Source: Gemmobacter denitrificans
Lineage (GTDB): Bacteria > Pseudomonadota > Alphaproteobacteria > Rhodobacterales > Rhodobacteraceae
Assembly (NCBI RefSeq): GCF_036964905.1
Contig: NZ_JBALHR010000002.1
Coordinates: forward strand, 62,001 to 126,000
Length of the DNA: 64,000 bases
Direction: 5' to 3'
The notes beneath the pieces were generated by a model. It had not been told where the DNA came from. It ran no database searches and saw only the letters and a list, made by a program, of their open reading frames with translations. Of the stretch, positions 51,164 through 60,238 are shown in pieces (the stretch's first letter is position 1; each line of letters begins with the position of its first letter). A program made the position numbers and the translations under genes.

Positions 51164-53320
51164 TTACCCTGCCTTGGCCGTGATCCGCCAGCGATGCAGC
51201 AGCGGTTCGGTATATCCAGAGGGCTGTTCGCGCCCCCGCAGGATCAGATCGCGGGCTGCCGCGAAGGCCGGGCCATCAAACCCGGGGGCCATCGGGCGAT
51301 AGGCGGGGGCGTCGGCATTCTGACGGTCCACCACCACGGCCATCTTGCGCAGGGCGGCCATGACCTGATCTTCGCTGATCACGCCGTGATGCAGCCAGTT
51401 CGCCAGGGCCTGCGCCGAAATGCGGCAGGTCGCGCGATCTTCCATCAGGCCGATATCGTGAATATCGGGCACTTTGGAACAGCCGATCCCCTGGTCCACC
51501 CAGCGGACGACATAACCCAGTATCCCTTGGGCGTTGTTCTCCACCTCGTTGCGAATTTCGTCATCCGACCAGCTCTGCCCCTGTGCCAACGGTACGGTCA
51601 GCAGATCGCGCAGGGTGCCCCGCGGGCCAGCGGCCCGGATTGCGGTTTGCCGCGCCAGCACATCGACCCGGTGGTAATGCGTCGCATGCAGCGTGGCGGC
51701 TGTGGGCGAGGGCACCCAGGCGCAATTGGCCCCGGCCATCGGATGGGCAATCTTTTGGTCCAGCATCGCGCCCATCAGATCGGGCGCTGCCCACATGCCC
51801 TTGCCGATCTGCGCCCGACCCTGCAGGCCGCAGGCCAGACCGATATCGACATTGCGGTCCTCATAGCTCTTGATCCAGGCGGCGGATTTCATCTCGCCCT
51901 TGCGGATCATCGGGCCTGCCTCCATTGCCGTATGGATTTCATCGCCGGTGCGATCCAGAAAGCCGGTATTGATGAAAGCGACGCGGGATTTCGCCGCACG
52001 GATACATTCCTTCAGGTTCACACTGGTGCGGCGTTCTTCGTCCATGATCCCCAGTTTGACCGTATGGCGGGGCAGGCCCAGGGTTTCTTCGACCCGGTCA
52101 AAGATGGTGCAGGCGAAGGCCACTTCGGCGGGCCCGTGCATCTTTGGCTTCACCACATAGACCGAGCCATGCAGCGAATTGCGCGCGCCTTCGGTCTTTT
52201 TCAGGTCATGGGTCGCACAGAGCGTGGTGACAAAGGCATCGAGCAGGCCCTCGCCCACCTCGCGGCCTTCGGCATCCAGAATGGCGGGCGTGGTCATCAG
52301 ATGGCCGACATTGCGCACCAGCATCAGAGCGCGGCCCTTCAGCCGGGCAGGCCGGCCAGCCGGGGCGTTGAAGGCCAGGTCATCGGCAAGGCGACGCGTG
52401 AAGAAACCGCCTGCCTTGGCGACCTGTTCGGTCAGATCCCCCTTCATCAGCCCCAGCCAATTGCCATAGGCCACCACCTTGTCGGCGGCATCGACGGCGG
52501 CAATGCTGTCTTCACAATCCATGATGGCCGACAGCGCGCTTTCCAGCCGGATATCTGCGATATGGGCCGCATCGGATGTGCCGATCCGGCTGCTGGCATC
52601 GATCATGATCTGGATGTGCAAGCCATTGTTGCGCAGCAGGATTGCCGTGGGCGCATCTGCCGGACCCTGATAGCCCGCAAATTGCAAAGGATTGGCCAGT
52701 TGCGTCTTGCCCTGATCGCATTCGACAATCAGTTGGCCATCTTGCACGGCAAACCCCTTGGCTGTTTGCCATTCGGCCCCCTGTAGTGGCGCAGCGGCGT
52801 TGAGGAAATCTCGCGCCCAGGCGATGACACGGGCACCCTGCGCGGGATCATAGGCCCCCGGCGCGGCTTTGCGACCCAAGGCATCCGTCCCATAAAGCGC
52901 ATCATACAAGCTGCCCCAGCGGGCATTGGCTGCGTTCAGCGCATAGCGCGCATTCATCACCGGCACCACCAGTTGCGGGCCGGGAACCTGCGCGATTTCA
53001 GGGTCTACCCCTTCGGTTTCCACTGAAAAATCAGCACCTTCCGGTTCGATATAGCCGATTTCGCGCAAAAATACCTCATGCGCGGCGGGATCGAAGGCCT
53101 GGCCCTTGAGGCTGCGAAACCAGTCATCAATGGCCGTTTGCAGCGCCGCGCGACGGGCGAGCAGATCGCGGTTTTGCGGCCCAAGTTCGGCCACGGCAGC
53201 GGCGAGCCCGGCCCAGAAGCGATCTGCCGTCACATCGCTGCCGGGCAGGGCGCTGGCTTCGATGAACTCCACAAGCTGTGCATCCACCTGCAGGCCATGT
53301 CTGTCGATCCGGGCGTTCAT
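51164..53320 (-). CDS. glcB: Malate synthase G
   Basis: Condenses glyoxylate with acetyl-CoA to malate (glyoxylate cycle or glycolate use). The 718-aa protein is of the large G type, with N-terminal MNARIDRHGLQV, the RSVNLKECIRAAKSRVAFINTGFLDRTGDE core, the CSKVPDIHDIGLMEDRATCRIS stretch and the AMIR/GAN-containing active-site regions. The ATG at 53320 follows a GGAGA site. With acs and the symporter it completes acetate assimilation, but isocitrate lyase is not in this window, so the ethylmalonyl-CoA pathway may supply glyoxylate instead. Confidence 0.96.
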   Translation of the reverse strand: MNARIDRHGLQVDAQLVEFIEASALPGSDVTADRFWAGLAAAVAELGPQNRDLLARRAALQTAIDDWFRSLKGQAFDPAAHEVFLREIGYIEPEGADFSVETEGVDPEIAQVPGPQLVVPVMNARYALNAANARWGSLYDALYGTDALGRKAAPGAYDPAQGARVIAWARDFLNAAAPLQGAEWQTAKGFAVQDGQLIVECDQGKTQLANPLQFAGYQGPADAPTAILLRNNGLHIQIMIDASSRIGTSDAAHIADIRLESALSAIMDCEDSIAAVDAADKVVAYGNWLGLMKGDLTEQVAKAGGFFTRRLADDLAFNAPAGRPARLKGRALMLVRNVGHLMTTPAILDAEGREVGEGLLDAFVTTLCATHDLKKTEGARNSLHGSVYVVKPKMHGPAEVAFACTIFDRVEETLGLPRHTVKLGIMDEERRTSVNLKECIRAAKSRVAFINTGFLDRTGDEIHTAMEAGPMIRKGEMKSAAWIKSYEDRNVDIGLACGLQGRAQIGKGMWAAPDLMGAMLDQKIAHPMAGANCAWVPSPTAATLHATHYHRVDVLARQTAIRAAGPRGTLRDLLTVPLAQGQSWSDDEIRNEVENNAQGILGYVVRWVDQGIGCSKVPDIHDIGLMEDRATCRISAQALANWLHHGVISEDQVMAALRKMAVVVDRQNADAPAYRPMAPGFDGPAFAAARDLILRGREQPSGYTEPLLHRWRITAKAG

Positions 53321-53432
53321 CGCTGTCTCCGCGCAGTGCAATTCCGGGGCCAGCATGCAAGGGAATACCAGCGCAAGCAACCGATGCCATCGGCCTGTTT
53401 TCAAGCCGGGACTGAAAACACCTGTAGCGAAT

Positions 53433-53594
53433 TCATGCAGATCCAGCCTTGCCCCTGCGGCTGGCGCGGCAGCGGTCAGAGCAGTATTTCACCTCGTCCC
53501 AGACTTTGGCCCAGGCCTTGCGCCAGGTGAACGGGCGGCCGCAGGCGGCACAGGTCTTGACCGGCAGGTCGGCCTTGCGGCGCATTTTGGGCAT
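53433..53594 (-). CDS. Small DUF2256 zinc-finger-like protein
   Basis: A 53-aa basic protein, MPKMRRKADLPVKTCAACGR..., with cysteine pairs CAAC and CSDRC around a PFTWRKAWAKVWDEVKY segment, diagnostic of DUF2256. The start lies 1 base after the photolyase stop, so the two are cotranscribed. DUF2256 genes are repeatedly found with cryptochrome/photolyase genes; the role is unknown, possibly a nucleic-acid or accessory factor. Confidence 0.85.
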   Translation of the reverse strand: MPKMRRKADLPVKTCAACGRPFTWRKAWAKVWDEVKYCSDRCRASRRGKAGSA

Positions 53595-53595
53595 G

Positions 53596-55089
53596 TCACA
53601 GGTCCAGCATCAACTGCGCGCCCGGGCGCGGTTCGATCAGATGCGGCACCATGCGGCGCGGCGCGCGGCTGGCGTGACGGGCCACGATGGCCGCCTGATC
53701 GGCCTTGAAACCGGCGGTCTTGCGCAGGGAAAAGATCGCATCGCGGGCGGCGCGGGCGGCTGTGGCCAGATCGACCACGGGTTCCGGGTAGCGGCTGCCA
53801 AGCAGGCTGCCCGCGCCCGACCATTTCCAAGGCTCTTGCAAATAAGCATCGGGGACGGCGGCCAGTTCGGGCACCCAGCGGCGGGTGAAGGCGCCGGTCG
53901 GGTCTTGATCCTGCCCCTGTTTCACCGGGTTGTAGATGCGCGGCGTGTTGATACCGGTCACGCCCGATTGCATCTGCACCTGCGGCCAATGGATGCCGGG
54001 TTCATAATCTGTAAAGCGGCGGGCCAGAATCTGCCCGGTATCGCGCCAGTCCAGCCAAAGGTGATAGGAGGCGCAGGCCATTACCATGGCGCGCGCACGA
54101 AAGTTCAGCCAGCCGGTCGCGCGCAGATAACGCAGACAGGCATCCAGAAAGGGAAAGCCGGTTTCGCCCATCTCCCAGGCCCGCAACCGTGCAGCATCGC
54201 TGTGGCGCAAAGCATCAGCATCGCGGTGCAAGGCTCTGATTTCGATGGAAGGCTGGTCTTCCAGCTTTTGCATGAAATGGTCGCGCCAGGCCAGCCTGCT
54301 CTGGAAACTGCGCAGACTGCCGGACCAGTCGCCGCCCGGGCGTTCGGCCTGACGGGCGGTAGTGGCCTGCACCACTTCGCGCAGCGACAGGGTGCCAAAG
54401 GCGATATGGGGCGACAGGCGCGAACAGGCGCGTTCTCCGGCCAGAGGGCTGGCCATGGCGGCGCGGTAGGGGCGGCCCCGCTGGGTCAGGAAACTGTCCA
54501 GCGCCGCAAGCCCCGCGCTGCGCCCGCCTGCCTGACGATGGGGGCAGGGGTCTTCGGCCAGACGCAGCGCGCGGGCCGAGGGCGGCGCACCGGATTCCAC
54601 GCCCGCAGGGCCGCGCAGGCCGGTGACCGTCACCTGCGGCGCGGCCATGAAACTGTCGCGCGCCGCCTGCCAGCCATCGCGGCTGGCCAGACGCCGCACC
54701 ACCCCACATTGCGGCACTTCATGCCAGCGGATGCCACTGGCCCGCGCCCATGCCGCCACCCTGCGGTCGCGCCCATAGGTCCAGAGATTGCCGGTTTCCT
54801 CATGGCTGACGATTTCGGTCACCCCATGGGTGCGGCACAGCCGGTCCAGCACTGTGACCGCCTCGCCCAGCCGGATGACCAAGGGCAGGCCCAGTTCGGC
54901 CAGTTGGTCGCGCAAATCGGTCAGGGACTCCGTGAGAAAGGCATAGTGGCGGGCCGAGGCATCGGGTTCGGCCCAGAGATCGGGCTCCACGATATAGACC
55001 GGCAACACCGCCCCCCGCATGGCGGCGAAGGCCAGTGCCGGGTGATCCTGCACCCGAAGATCGCGCTTGAACCACATGAGAACATTCAT
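53596..55089 (-). CDS. Cryptochrome/photolyase family FAD-binding protein
   Basis: A 497-aa light-dependent flavoprotein. The N-terminal photolyase alpha/beta domain (MWFKRDLRVQDHPAL, antenna-type) and the C-terminal FAD domain are both present (SRLSPHIAFGTLSLREV, WRDHFMQKLED, ETGFPFLDACLRYLRATGWLNFRARAM, DYEPGIHWPQVQMQSGVTGIN). The ATG at 55089 begins the normal N-terminus. No FeS-type cysteine set is evident. It could be a CPD photolyase or a cryptochrome-like member; the linked DUF2256 gene suggests the latter subgroup but does not decide it. Confidence 0.85.
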   Translation of the reverse strand: MNVLMWFKRDLRVQDHPALAFAAMRGAVLPVYIVEPDLWAEPDASARHYAFLTESLTDLRDQLAELGLPLVIRLGEAVTVLDRLCRTHGVTEIVSHEETGNLWTYGRDRRVAAWARASGIRWHEVPQCGVVRRLASRDGWQAARDSFMAAPQVTVTGLRGPAGVESGAPPSARALRLAEDPCPHRQAGGRSAGLAALDSFLTQRGRPYRAAMASPLAGERACSRLSPHIAFGTLSLREVVQATTARQAERPGGDWSGSLRSFQSRLAWRDHFMQKLEDQPSIEIRALHRDADALRHSDAARLRAWEMGETGFPFLDACLRYLRATGWLNFRARAMVMACASYHLWLDWRDTGQILARRFTDYEPGIHWPQVQMQSGVTGINTPRIYNPVKQGQDQDPTGAFTRRWVPELAAVPDAYLQEPWKWSGAGSLLGSRYPEPVVDLATAARAARDAIFSLRKTAGFKADQAAIVARHASRAPRRMVPHLIEPRPGAQLMLDL

Positions 55090-55377
55090 TGAACATCTAT
55101 GTAGCCGCCGCCACGGATTCGGCAAGGGGGTTTGCGCGCTGCAGCGCAAGCGGGCGGATGTTTCGAAGTCCATTCTGGAAGTGACGCCGATCGGGACCGG
55201 GACGCACGCGGTCTGACGCGCCCATGCACGGAACTGACATCCGGGTGCGCGCCGTGGGATTGTTAACTTTTGGCTGCTATCGATTCCGGCAAAGCGGAGC
55301 GCGCGATGACGACCGGCTGAAACTTGGAACGCAAAGGCTTGTGTGCGCCCATGTCATCCATCGCTGAAGAGAACGGG

Positions 55378-57615
55378 ATGAACATGCGATTAATTTGGGA
55401 CCTGCGAGTTCGTACACAGATAGCCCTGATGCTGGTGCTGCCCGCAGTTGCGTTGGTTTTCTTTGCAACCCTCTCAAGCAAGGAAAGTTTGCAGACAGCG
55501 AATAACATGGAAAAGCTGCAGGTCCTTGCGGCCTATGTCGGCAATGTCGGGGATGCAGTACATGCGCTCCAGATCGAGCGCGTGCGCTCGTCGCTATTCA
55601 TCAACAGCAGCGGAAAGGACGGCAAGCAGGAGCTGCTCGGCGCACGCAAAGCCACGGATGTTGCGCTTGATGCAAAAAAACGTAAGGCCGTTGAGGCTGG
55701 TGTCGATGCCATGGGCGGCGAGTTGCAGTCCCTGTACGAAGAGAACTTGCGGATTTTGGGCCAATTGGCTGAGACGCGCGAAGCCATATCGACACTGCGT
55801 TTCACGGCCTCCGAGAGTTTTCACTATTACTCCGGCGCCATCGACGCTCTGATGAGCAATCCATATCACGTAGCCCGCTCCACCGACGACGCGCAGCTTG
55901 CGCTAAAGTTCGATGCATTTACGATCTATCTGAACGCGAAAGAAAATGCCGATCAGGAGCGCTCCGTCGCCTCATCCTCGCTGAACCTTGGTCATTTCAG
56001 ACCTGCGGCCTATCAGCTGTTCCTGCAGGTTGTGGCGGCACAGGAAACCTATCTTCAGCTCTTTAAAAGAAAGGCATCGCCAGAACTGGTTGGCATGCAT
56101 GACAGCACCGTCGCCGGAGAGGCTGTCAATGAAGTTGCCATGATGCGCGGCGAAATTGTCGATAATGCCCTTGGCGGGGAGTTGACGGGGGTCACAGCCG
56201 AGACCTGGTTTCAGGCCACGACCGAACGTATCAACCAGATGAGATTGGTTGAGGATGGCCTGACTGCCGATATCGTGGCGTATGCTGCGGCATTGGGTGC
56301 GGAAAGCCGGCGGGCATTCGTAAAATCTGCGGCGATGGCGGCCCTTGCTTTGGGCGCTACGGTTCTGATTGCCCTGGTCCTGGGCCTGAAGATCACGGCT
56401 GGTCTCAAACGTACAGTTGAACAGACGCGCCGTCTGGCTGATGGTGATCTGGATATCCAAATCACAGGGGTCGGGCGACGCAATGAACTGGGCGATCTGG
56501 CGAATGCGCTGGAGGTGTTCAGGAAAAACGCACATGAAGCGCGCCGCCTGCAGGCGGAAGCCGAAGCAATGCGCCATGAAGATGCTGCCCGACAGCAAAG
56601 TGAAATGGCCAAACAGGAGCGCGTCGTCGGCGATATCAGCGCCGGGTTGGAACGCCTGGCGGCGGGCGATCTGTCAAGGCCGATCGACAGCCCGCCGAAC
56701 AACCCGTTTCCGCCTGAATACGATGCGCTGCGCAACACCTATAACAGTGTTATCCAACAGCTCTCCAGAACCGTGTCGCGGATCGGGTCGGTTGCCGCTT
56801 CGGTGCGTGGCGGCTCGGACGAGATCGCCTCGGTCGCGCAGAACCTGTCTTCGCGCGCGCAAACCCAGGCCGCTACCCTGGAGCAATCGGCAGCCGCGCT
56901 GAACGAATTGACGGAGAGCGTGCGCTCGACTGCACAGCACGCAAAGGCAGCGAGGAAAGCCAGCCAGGAAAACCACGCCCATGCCGAGACCGGTGCCCAG
57001 ATCGTGGTGGAGGCGATGGATGCCATGCGCGGTATTGAGCAGAGTTCTGAGCAAATCACCCGCATCATCGGCGTAATCGACGAAATTGCCTTCCAGACCA
57101 ACCTGCTGGCGCTGAACACAGGCGTCGAGGCAGCCCGCGCCGGCGAGGCAGGACGCGGCTTTGCGGTCGTGGCCTCCGAAGTGCGCGCGTTGGCCCAGCG
57201 TGCCTCGGAATCGGCGCATGAGATCAAGGCACTGATCCGGCAAAGCACTGAGCAGGTCGAGGTCGGCTCGACCCTTGTCGGTCGTACGGGCGACAGCCTT
57301 TCAGAGATACTCAAGCGCGCCTCGGATGTGTCTGCGCTGATTGCCGAGATTGCCGCTGCCGTATCCGAACAGGCTTCGGGCCTTGATGAAATCAACACGG
57401 GTGTTCATCAACTGGATCAGGTGACGCAGCAAAACGCTGCGGTGGCCGAGGAAACTACAGCCGTCGCCGCGACGCTGTTGCATAAGGCCGACGAACTGAC
57501 AGCGGAACTGTCAGGATTTCAGACAGCTGGTGGCAGCAGCGTTCAGGCGTCAGTCAGCAGCTTGCACAGTGACCGGAAGCCCCGGTTCCACTTTCCAGAC
57601 GCCCGCACGGCCTGA
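55378..57615 (+). CDS. Methyl-accepting chemotaxis protein with NIT-type sensor domain
   Basis: A 745-aa transmembrane chemoreceptor. After a short cytoplasmic start come membrane helix 1 (about 12-35), a large periplasmic helical domain that fits the nitrate/nitrite-sensing NIT family (LQIERVRSSLFINSSG), membrane helix 2 (about 320-340), a HAMP (TRRLADGDLDIQITG) with a second HAMP-like unit, and the signalling domain with hairpin tip EIAFQTNLLALNTGVEAARAGEAGRGFAVVA. The usual LNAxVEAARAGE reads LNTGVEAARAGE here. No CheR-binding pentapeptide is seen. The start could also be 55384 or 55354. The 288-base gap upstream has no clear promoter match. Confidence 0.9.
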   Translation: MNMRLIWDLRVRTQIALMLVLPAVALVFFATLSSKESLQTANNMEKLQVLAAYVGNVGDAVHALQIERVRSSLFINSSGKDGKQELLGARKATDVALDAKKRKAVEAGVDAMGGELQSLYEENLRILGQLAETREAISTLRFTASESFHYYSGAIDALMSNPYHVARSTDDAQLALKFDAFTIYLNAKENADQERSVASSSLNLGHFRPAAYQLFLQVVAAQETYLQLFKRKASPELVGMHDSTVAGEAVNEVAMMRGEIVDNALGGELTGVTAETWFQATTERINQMRLVEDGLTADIVAYAAALGAESRRAFVKSAAMAALALGATVLIALVLGLKITAGLKRTVEQTRRLADGDLDIQITGVGRRNELGDLANALEVFRKNAHEARRLQAEAEAMRHEDAARQQSEMAKQERVVGDISAGLERLAAGDLSRPIDSPPNNPFPPEYDALRNTYNSVIQQLSRTVSRIGSVAASVRGGSDEIASVAQNLSSRAQTQAATLEQSAAALNELTESVRSTAQHAKAARKASQENHAHAETGAQIVVEAMDAMRGIEQSSEQITRIIGVIDEIAFQTNLLALNTGVEAARAGEAGRGFAVVASEVRALAQRASESAHEIKALIRQSTEQVEVGSTLVGRTGDSLSEILKRASDVSALIAEIAAAVSEQASGLDEINTGVHQLDQVTQQNAAVAEETTAVAATLLHKADELTAELSGFQTAGGSSVQASVSSLHSDRKPRFHFPDARTA

Positions 57616-57760
57616 TCCACCGGCAGGAATGCGTCGCGGGGCATGGGCCTCAGGCTGATCGTGCGGGTTTGAAGGCGCATTTTTCGGGGCGCTTGCGCGA
57701 AACTTGCCCCCTTGCGCCGAAGCGGCTAGGAACGCTCAAACGGTTACAAGAGGCCCTGCC

Positions 57761-59101
57761 ATGCGTCTGTCGCGCTATTTCCTTCCCGTGCTGAAAGAGA
57801 ACCCCGCCGAGGCGCAGATCGTCTCGCATCGCTACATGCTGCGCGCCGGCATGATCAAGCAGCAGGCGGCGGGCATCTATTCGTGGTTGCCGCTGGGCTA
57901 CAAGGTGCTGAAACGCATCGAGCAGATCGTGCATGAGGAGCAGATCCGCGTGGGCCATATTCCGCTTCTGATGCCCACGCTGCAACCGGCCGATCTGTGG
58001 CGCGAAAGCGGCCGCTATGACGATTACGGCCAGGAGATGCTGCGCATCAAGGACCGGCACGAGCGCGACATGCTGTTCGGGCCGACCAATGAGGAGATGA
58101 TCACCGACATCTTCCGGGCCCATGTGAACAGCTACAAGGAATTGCCGCTGACGCTTTACCACATCCAGTGGAAGTTCCGCGACGAGGTGCGCCCGCGCTT
58201 TGGCGTGATGCGGGGCCGCGAATTCCTGATGAAGGACGGCTATAACTTCGACCTGACGAAGGAAGACGCGCTGCATGCCTATAACCGCCATATGGTCAGC
58301 TATCTGCGGACCTATGAGCGCATGGGGCTGACGGCCATTCCGATGCGCGCGGCCTCGGGCCCGATTGGCGGCGACAATACCCATGAATTCCTCGTGCTGG
58401 CCTCCACCGGCGAGAGCGAGGTGTTCTATGATGCCAAGGTGCCGGAGCTGAAGCTGGGCGACCGCGCGGTGGATTATGACAATCGCGCCGAAGTGGCGGC
58501 GATCTGCGAGGAATTCACCACGCTTTATGCCCGCACCGACGAGACCCATGACGAGGCGCTGTTCAACGCCATTCCCGAGGAGCGCCGCAAGGTGGGCCGT
58601 GGCATCGAGGTGGGGCAGATCTTCTATTTCGGCACCAAATATTCGGAAAGCATGGGCGCCACGGTGGTGACCGCCGAGGGCAACCGAGTGCCGGTGGAGA
58701 TGGGCAGCCATGGCATTGGCGTGAGCCGCTTGCTGGGCGCGCTGATCGAGGCGAACCATGATGACAAGGGCATCATCTGGCCCGAGGGTGTGACCCCCTT
58801 CCATTGCGGCATCGTGAACCTCAAGCAAGGCGATGCGGCCACCGACGCGGCCTGTGAGGCGCTGTACAAGGCGCTGGTCGCGGCGGGGCTTGACCCGCTT
58901 TATGATGACCGCGACGAGCGCGCGGGCGCCAAGTTCGCCACCATGGACCTGATCGGCCTGCCCTGGCGGATCACGGTCGGGCCGAAGGGCCTGGGCAAGG
59001 GCGTGGTGGAGCTGACCTCGCGCCGTACGGGTGAGAGCGAGGAGCTGAGCGCCGAGGCGGCAGTGGCGCGGATCGTGGAAATCTACGCCGCGCATCGCTG
59101 A
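57761..59101 (+). CDS. proS: Prolyl-tRNA synthetase (short alphaproteobacterial form)
   Basis: Class II synthetase charging tRNA-Pro. The 446-aa protein has the Pro-specific N-terminal region (GIYSWLPLGYKVLKRIEQIV), motif 2 (FRDEVRPRFGVMRGREFLMKDGYNFD), motif 3 (GSHGIGVSRLLGALIE) and the C-terminal anticodon-binding domain. It lacks the INS editing insertion, as expected for the short form common in alphaproteobacteria. The ATG at 57761 matches the family N-terminus MRLSRYFLP. Confidence 0.97.
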   Translation: MRLSRYFLPVLKENPAEAQIVSHRYMLRAGMIKQQAAGIYSWLPLGYKVLKRIEQIVHEEQIRVGHIPLLMPTLQPADLWRESGRYDDYGQEMLRIKDRHERDMLFGPTNEEMITDIFRAHVNSYKELPLTLYHIQWKFRDEVRPRFGVMRGREFLMKDGYNFDLTKEDALHAYNRHMVSYLRTYERMGLTAIPMRAASGPIGGDNTHEFLVLASTGESEVFYDAKVPELKLGDRAVDYDNRAEVAAICEEFTTLYARTDETHDEALFNAIPEERRKVGRGIEVGQIFYFGTKYSESMGATVVTAEGNRVPVEMGSHGIGVSRLLGALIEANHDDKGIIWPEGVTPFHCGIVNLKQGDAATDAACEALYKALVAAGLDPLYDDRDERAGAKFATMDLIGLPWRITVGPKGLGKGVVELTSRRTGESEELSAEAAVARIVEIYAAHR

Positions 59102-59127
59102 TCTGTTGCGCAGGTGTTACGCCAGCG

Positions 59128-59157
59128 GGCCGCCTTCGGGCGGCCTCGCCATTTTTG
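59128..59157 (+). terminator. Terminator of proS
   Basis: GGCCGCC (59128-59134), a TTCG tetraloop and GGCGGCC (59139-59145) form a stable hairpin, followed by TCGCCATTTTTG. Confidence 0.8.
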
Positions 59158-59235
59158 TGCCGAACTTCTTGACCAATTGGTCGCTCAACCTGATCTTGGT
59201 TTCCAATAAGTTAACAAAAAACAAGGTCGAGGCAG

Positions 59236-60159
59236 ATGAGAGCAGATCACGCCGCGCTGATCGAGCGCGAGGCGAAATTCCCGACTGGCCATCGCGAAGG
59301 CTATGCCGGGTTTGAGCGCACCATGCAGATCATGCGCGATACGTTTTATGAGGAATTCCTGCGCAACAGCAGCCAGAAATACCCCAACACCAACGAGGTT
59401 CTGGCCGCGATCGGTGATTACCCACCAGAGGAATTTTCAAACCCCTATCCGATGACGCCGGAACAGATCGCCTCGCTCACCCGCGCTGTACAACGCAAAT
59501 ATGTGTTGCGGTTCAAGAACATCCGTCGCAGCTGGGCGCATCTGGTACAATACATGCCCGAACTGATGCGCAAGGGCGCCCCGCCGCGCGATGTGCTGGA
59601 ACTGTCATCGGCGCATGGGGCGACGCTGGAAATCCTGCGTCACAAGGGCCACCGCGTTGTGGGCAATGATTTCCCGAATTTCCTGTCGCGGCGCAACGGG
59701 TTGAAAAGCCATTTGCGCCGGGTCAATGAATTTGACCCCGAACAGCACCGCGACGATGCCGGATATCTGGATGAAAACGGTGTGGCGCAGGGCTGGGCCT
59801 ATCAGCCGCTGATCGAAAGCATCGGGCTGGATGTACGGCTGTTCGATGCCGGGATCGTGCCCTATCCGTTCGAGGATGGCAGTTTCGACACGCTTCTGAC
59901 CTTCGATGCCATTGAACATTACTGCAACCCGCTGGACTGGATTGTGCTGGCGGATGAATTCACCCGTGTGGCCCGGCGGTCGGTGCTGATCGTGGCAAAC
60001 CCCGTGCAGGAACATATGGTTGCTGACAAGGACTATATGGCCGCCTTCCATGAAGCGCAGAACGCCCTGCGCAATTATGGCCGCGATGGCTGGGAATGTG
60101 TGCATGCCGGGGTCTATCGCCACCAGTTGACCGTGTTCAAACTGGCGCGCTATGCCTGA
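59236..60159 (+). CDS. Class I SAM-dependent methyltransferase-like protein (paralogue 1)
   Basis: A 307-aa protein with a degenerate Rossmann methyltransferase centre: VLELSSAHGATLEILRHKGHRVVGNDF (motif I and following strand) and PYPFEDGSFDTLLTFDAIEHYCNPLDW (motifs III-IV, as in Methyltransf_11). Helical N-terminal extension about 1-115 with FKNIRRSWAHLVQYMPEL. It starts after a GAGG site, behind the proS terminator. The following gene is its close paralogue. Substrate unknown; an association with lipid or surface glycan modification is not supported by any neighbour. Confidence 0.75.
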   Translation: MRADHAALIEREAKFPTGHREGYAGFERTMQIMRDTFYEEFLRNSSQKYPNTNEVLAAIGDYPPEEFSNPYPMTPEQIASLTRAVQRKYVLRFKNIRRSWAHLVQYMPELMRKGAPPRDVLELSSAHGATLEILRHKGHRVVGNDFPNFLSRRNGLKSHLRRVNEFDPEQHRDDAGYLDENGVAQGWAYQPLIESIGLDVRLFDAGIVPYPFEDGSFDTLLTFDAIEHYCNPLDWIVLADEFTRVARRSVLIVANPVQEHMVADKDYMAAFHEAQNALRNYGRDGWECVHAGVYRHQLTVFKLARYA

Positions 60160-60238
60160 TCCATGCTGTCTGCCCGAACCGCTGTGCCAGGTTCGGGCGG
60201 GCAGTCCATTGCCAATGTCCCGGAAAGAGTGATCCCAG

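Noticed and set aside
51098..55092. Plus-strand frames of about 550 codons opposite malate synthase G and the photolyase
   Set aside because: They are antisense shadows without motifs; the minus-strand genes have complete family signatures and ribosome sites.
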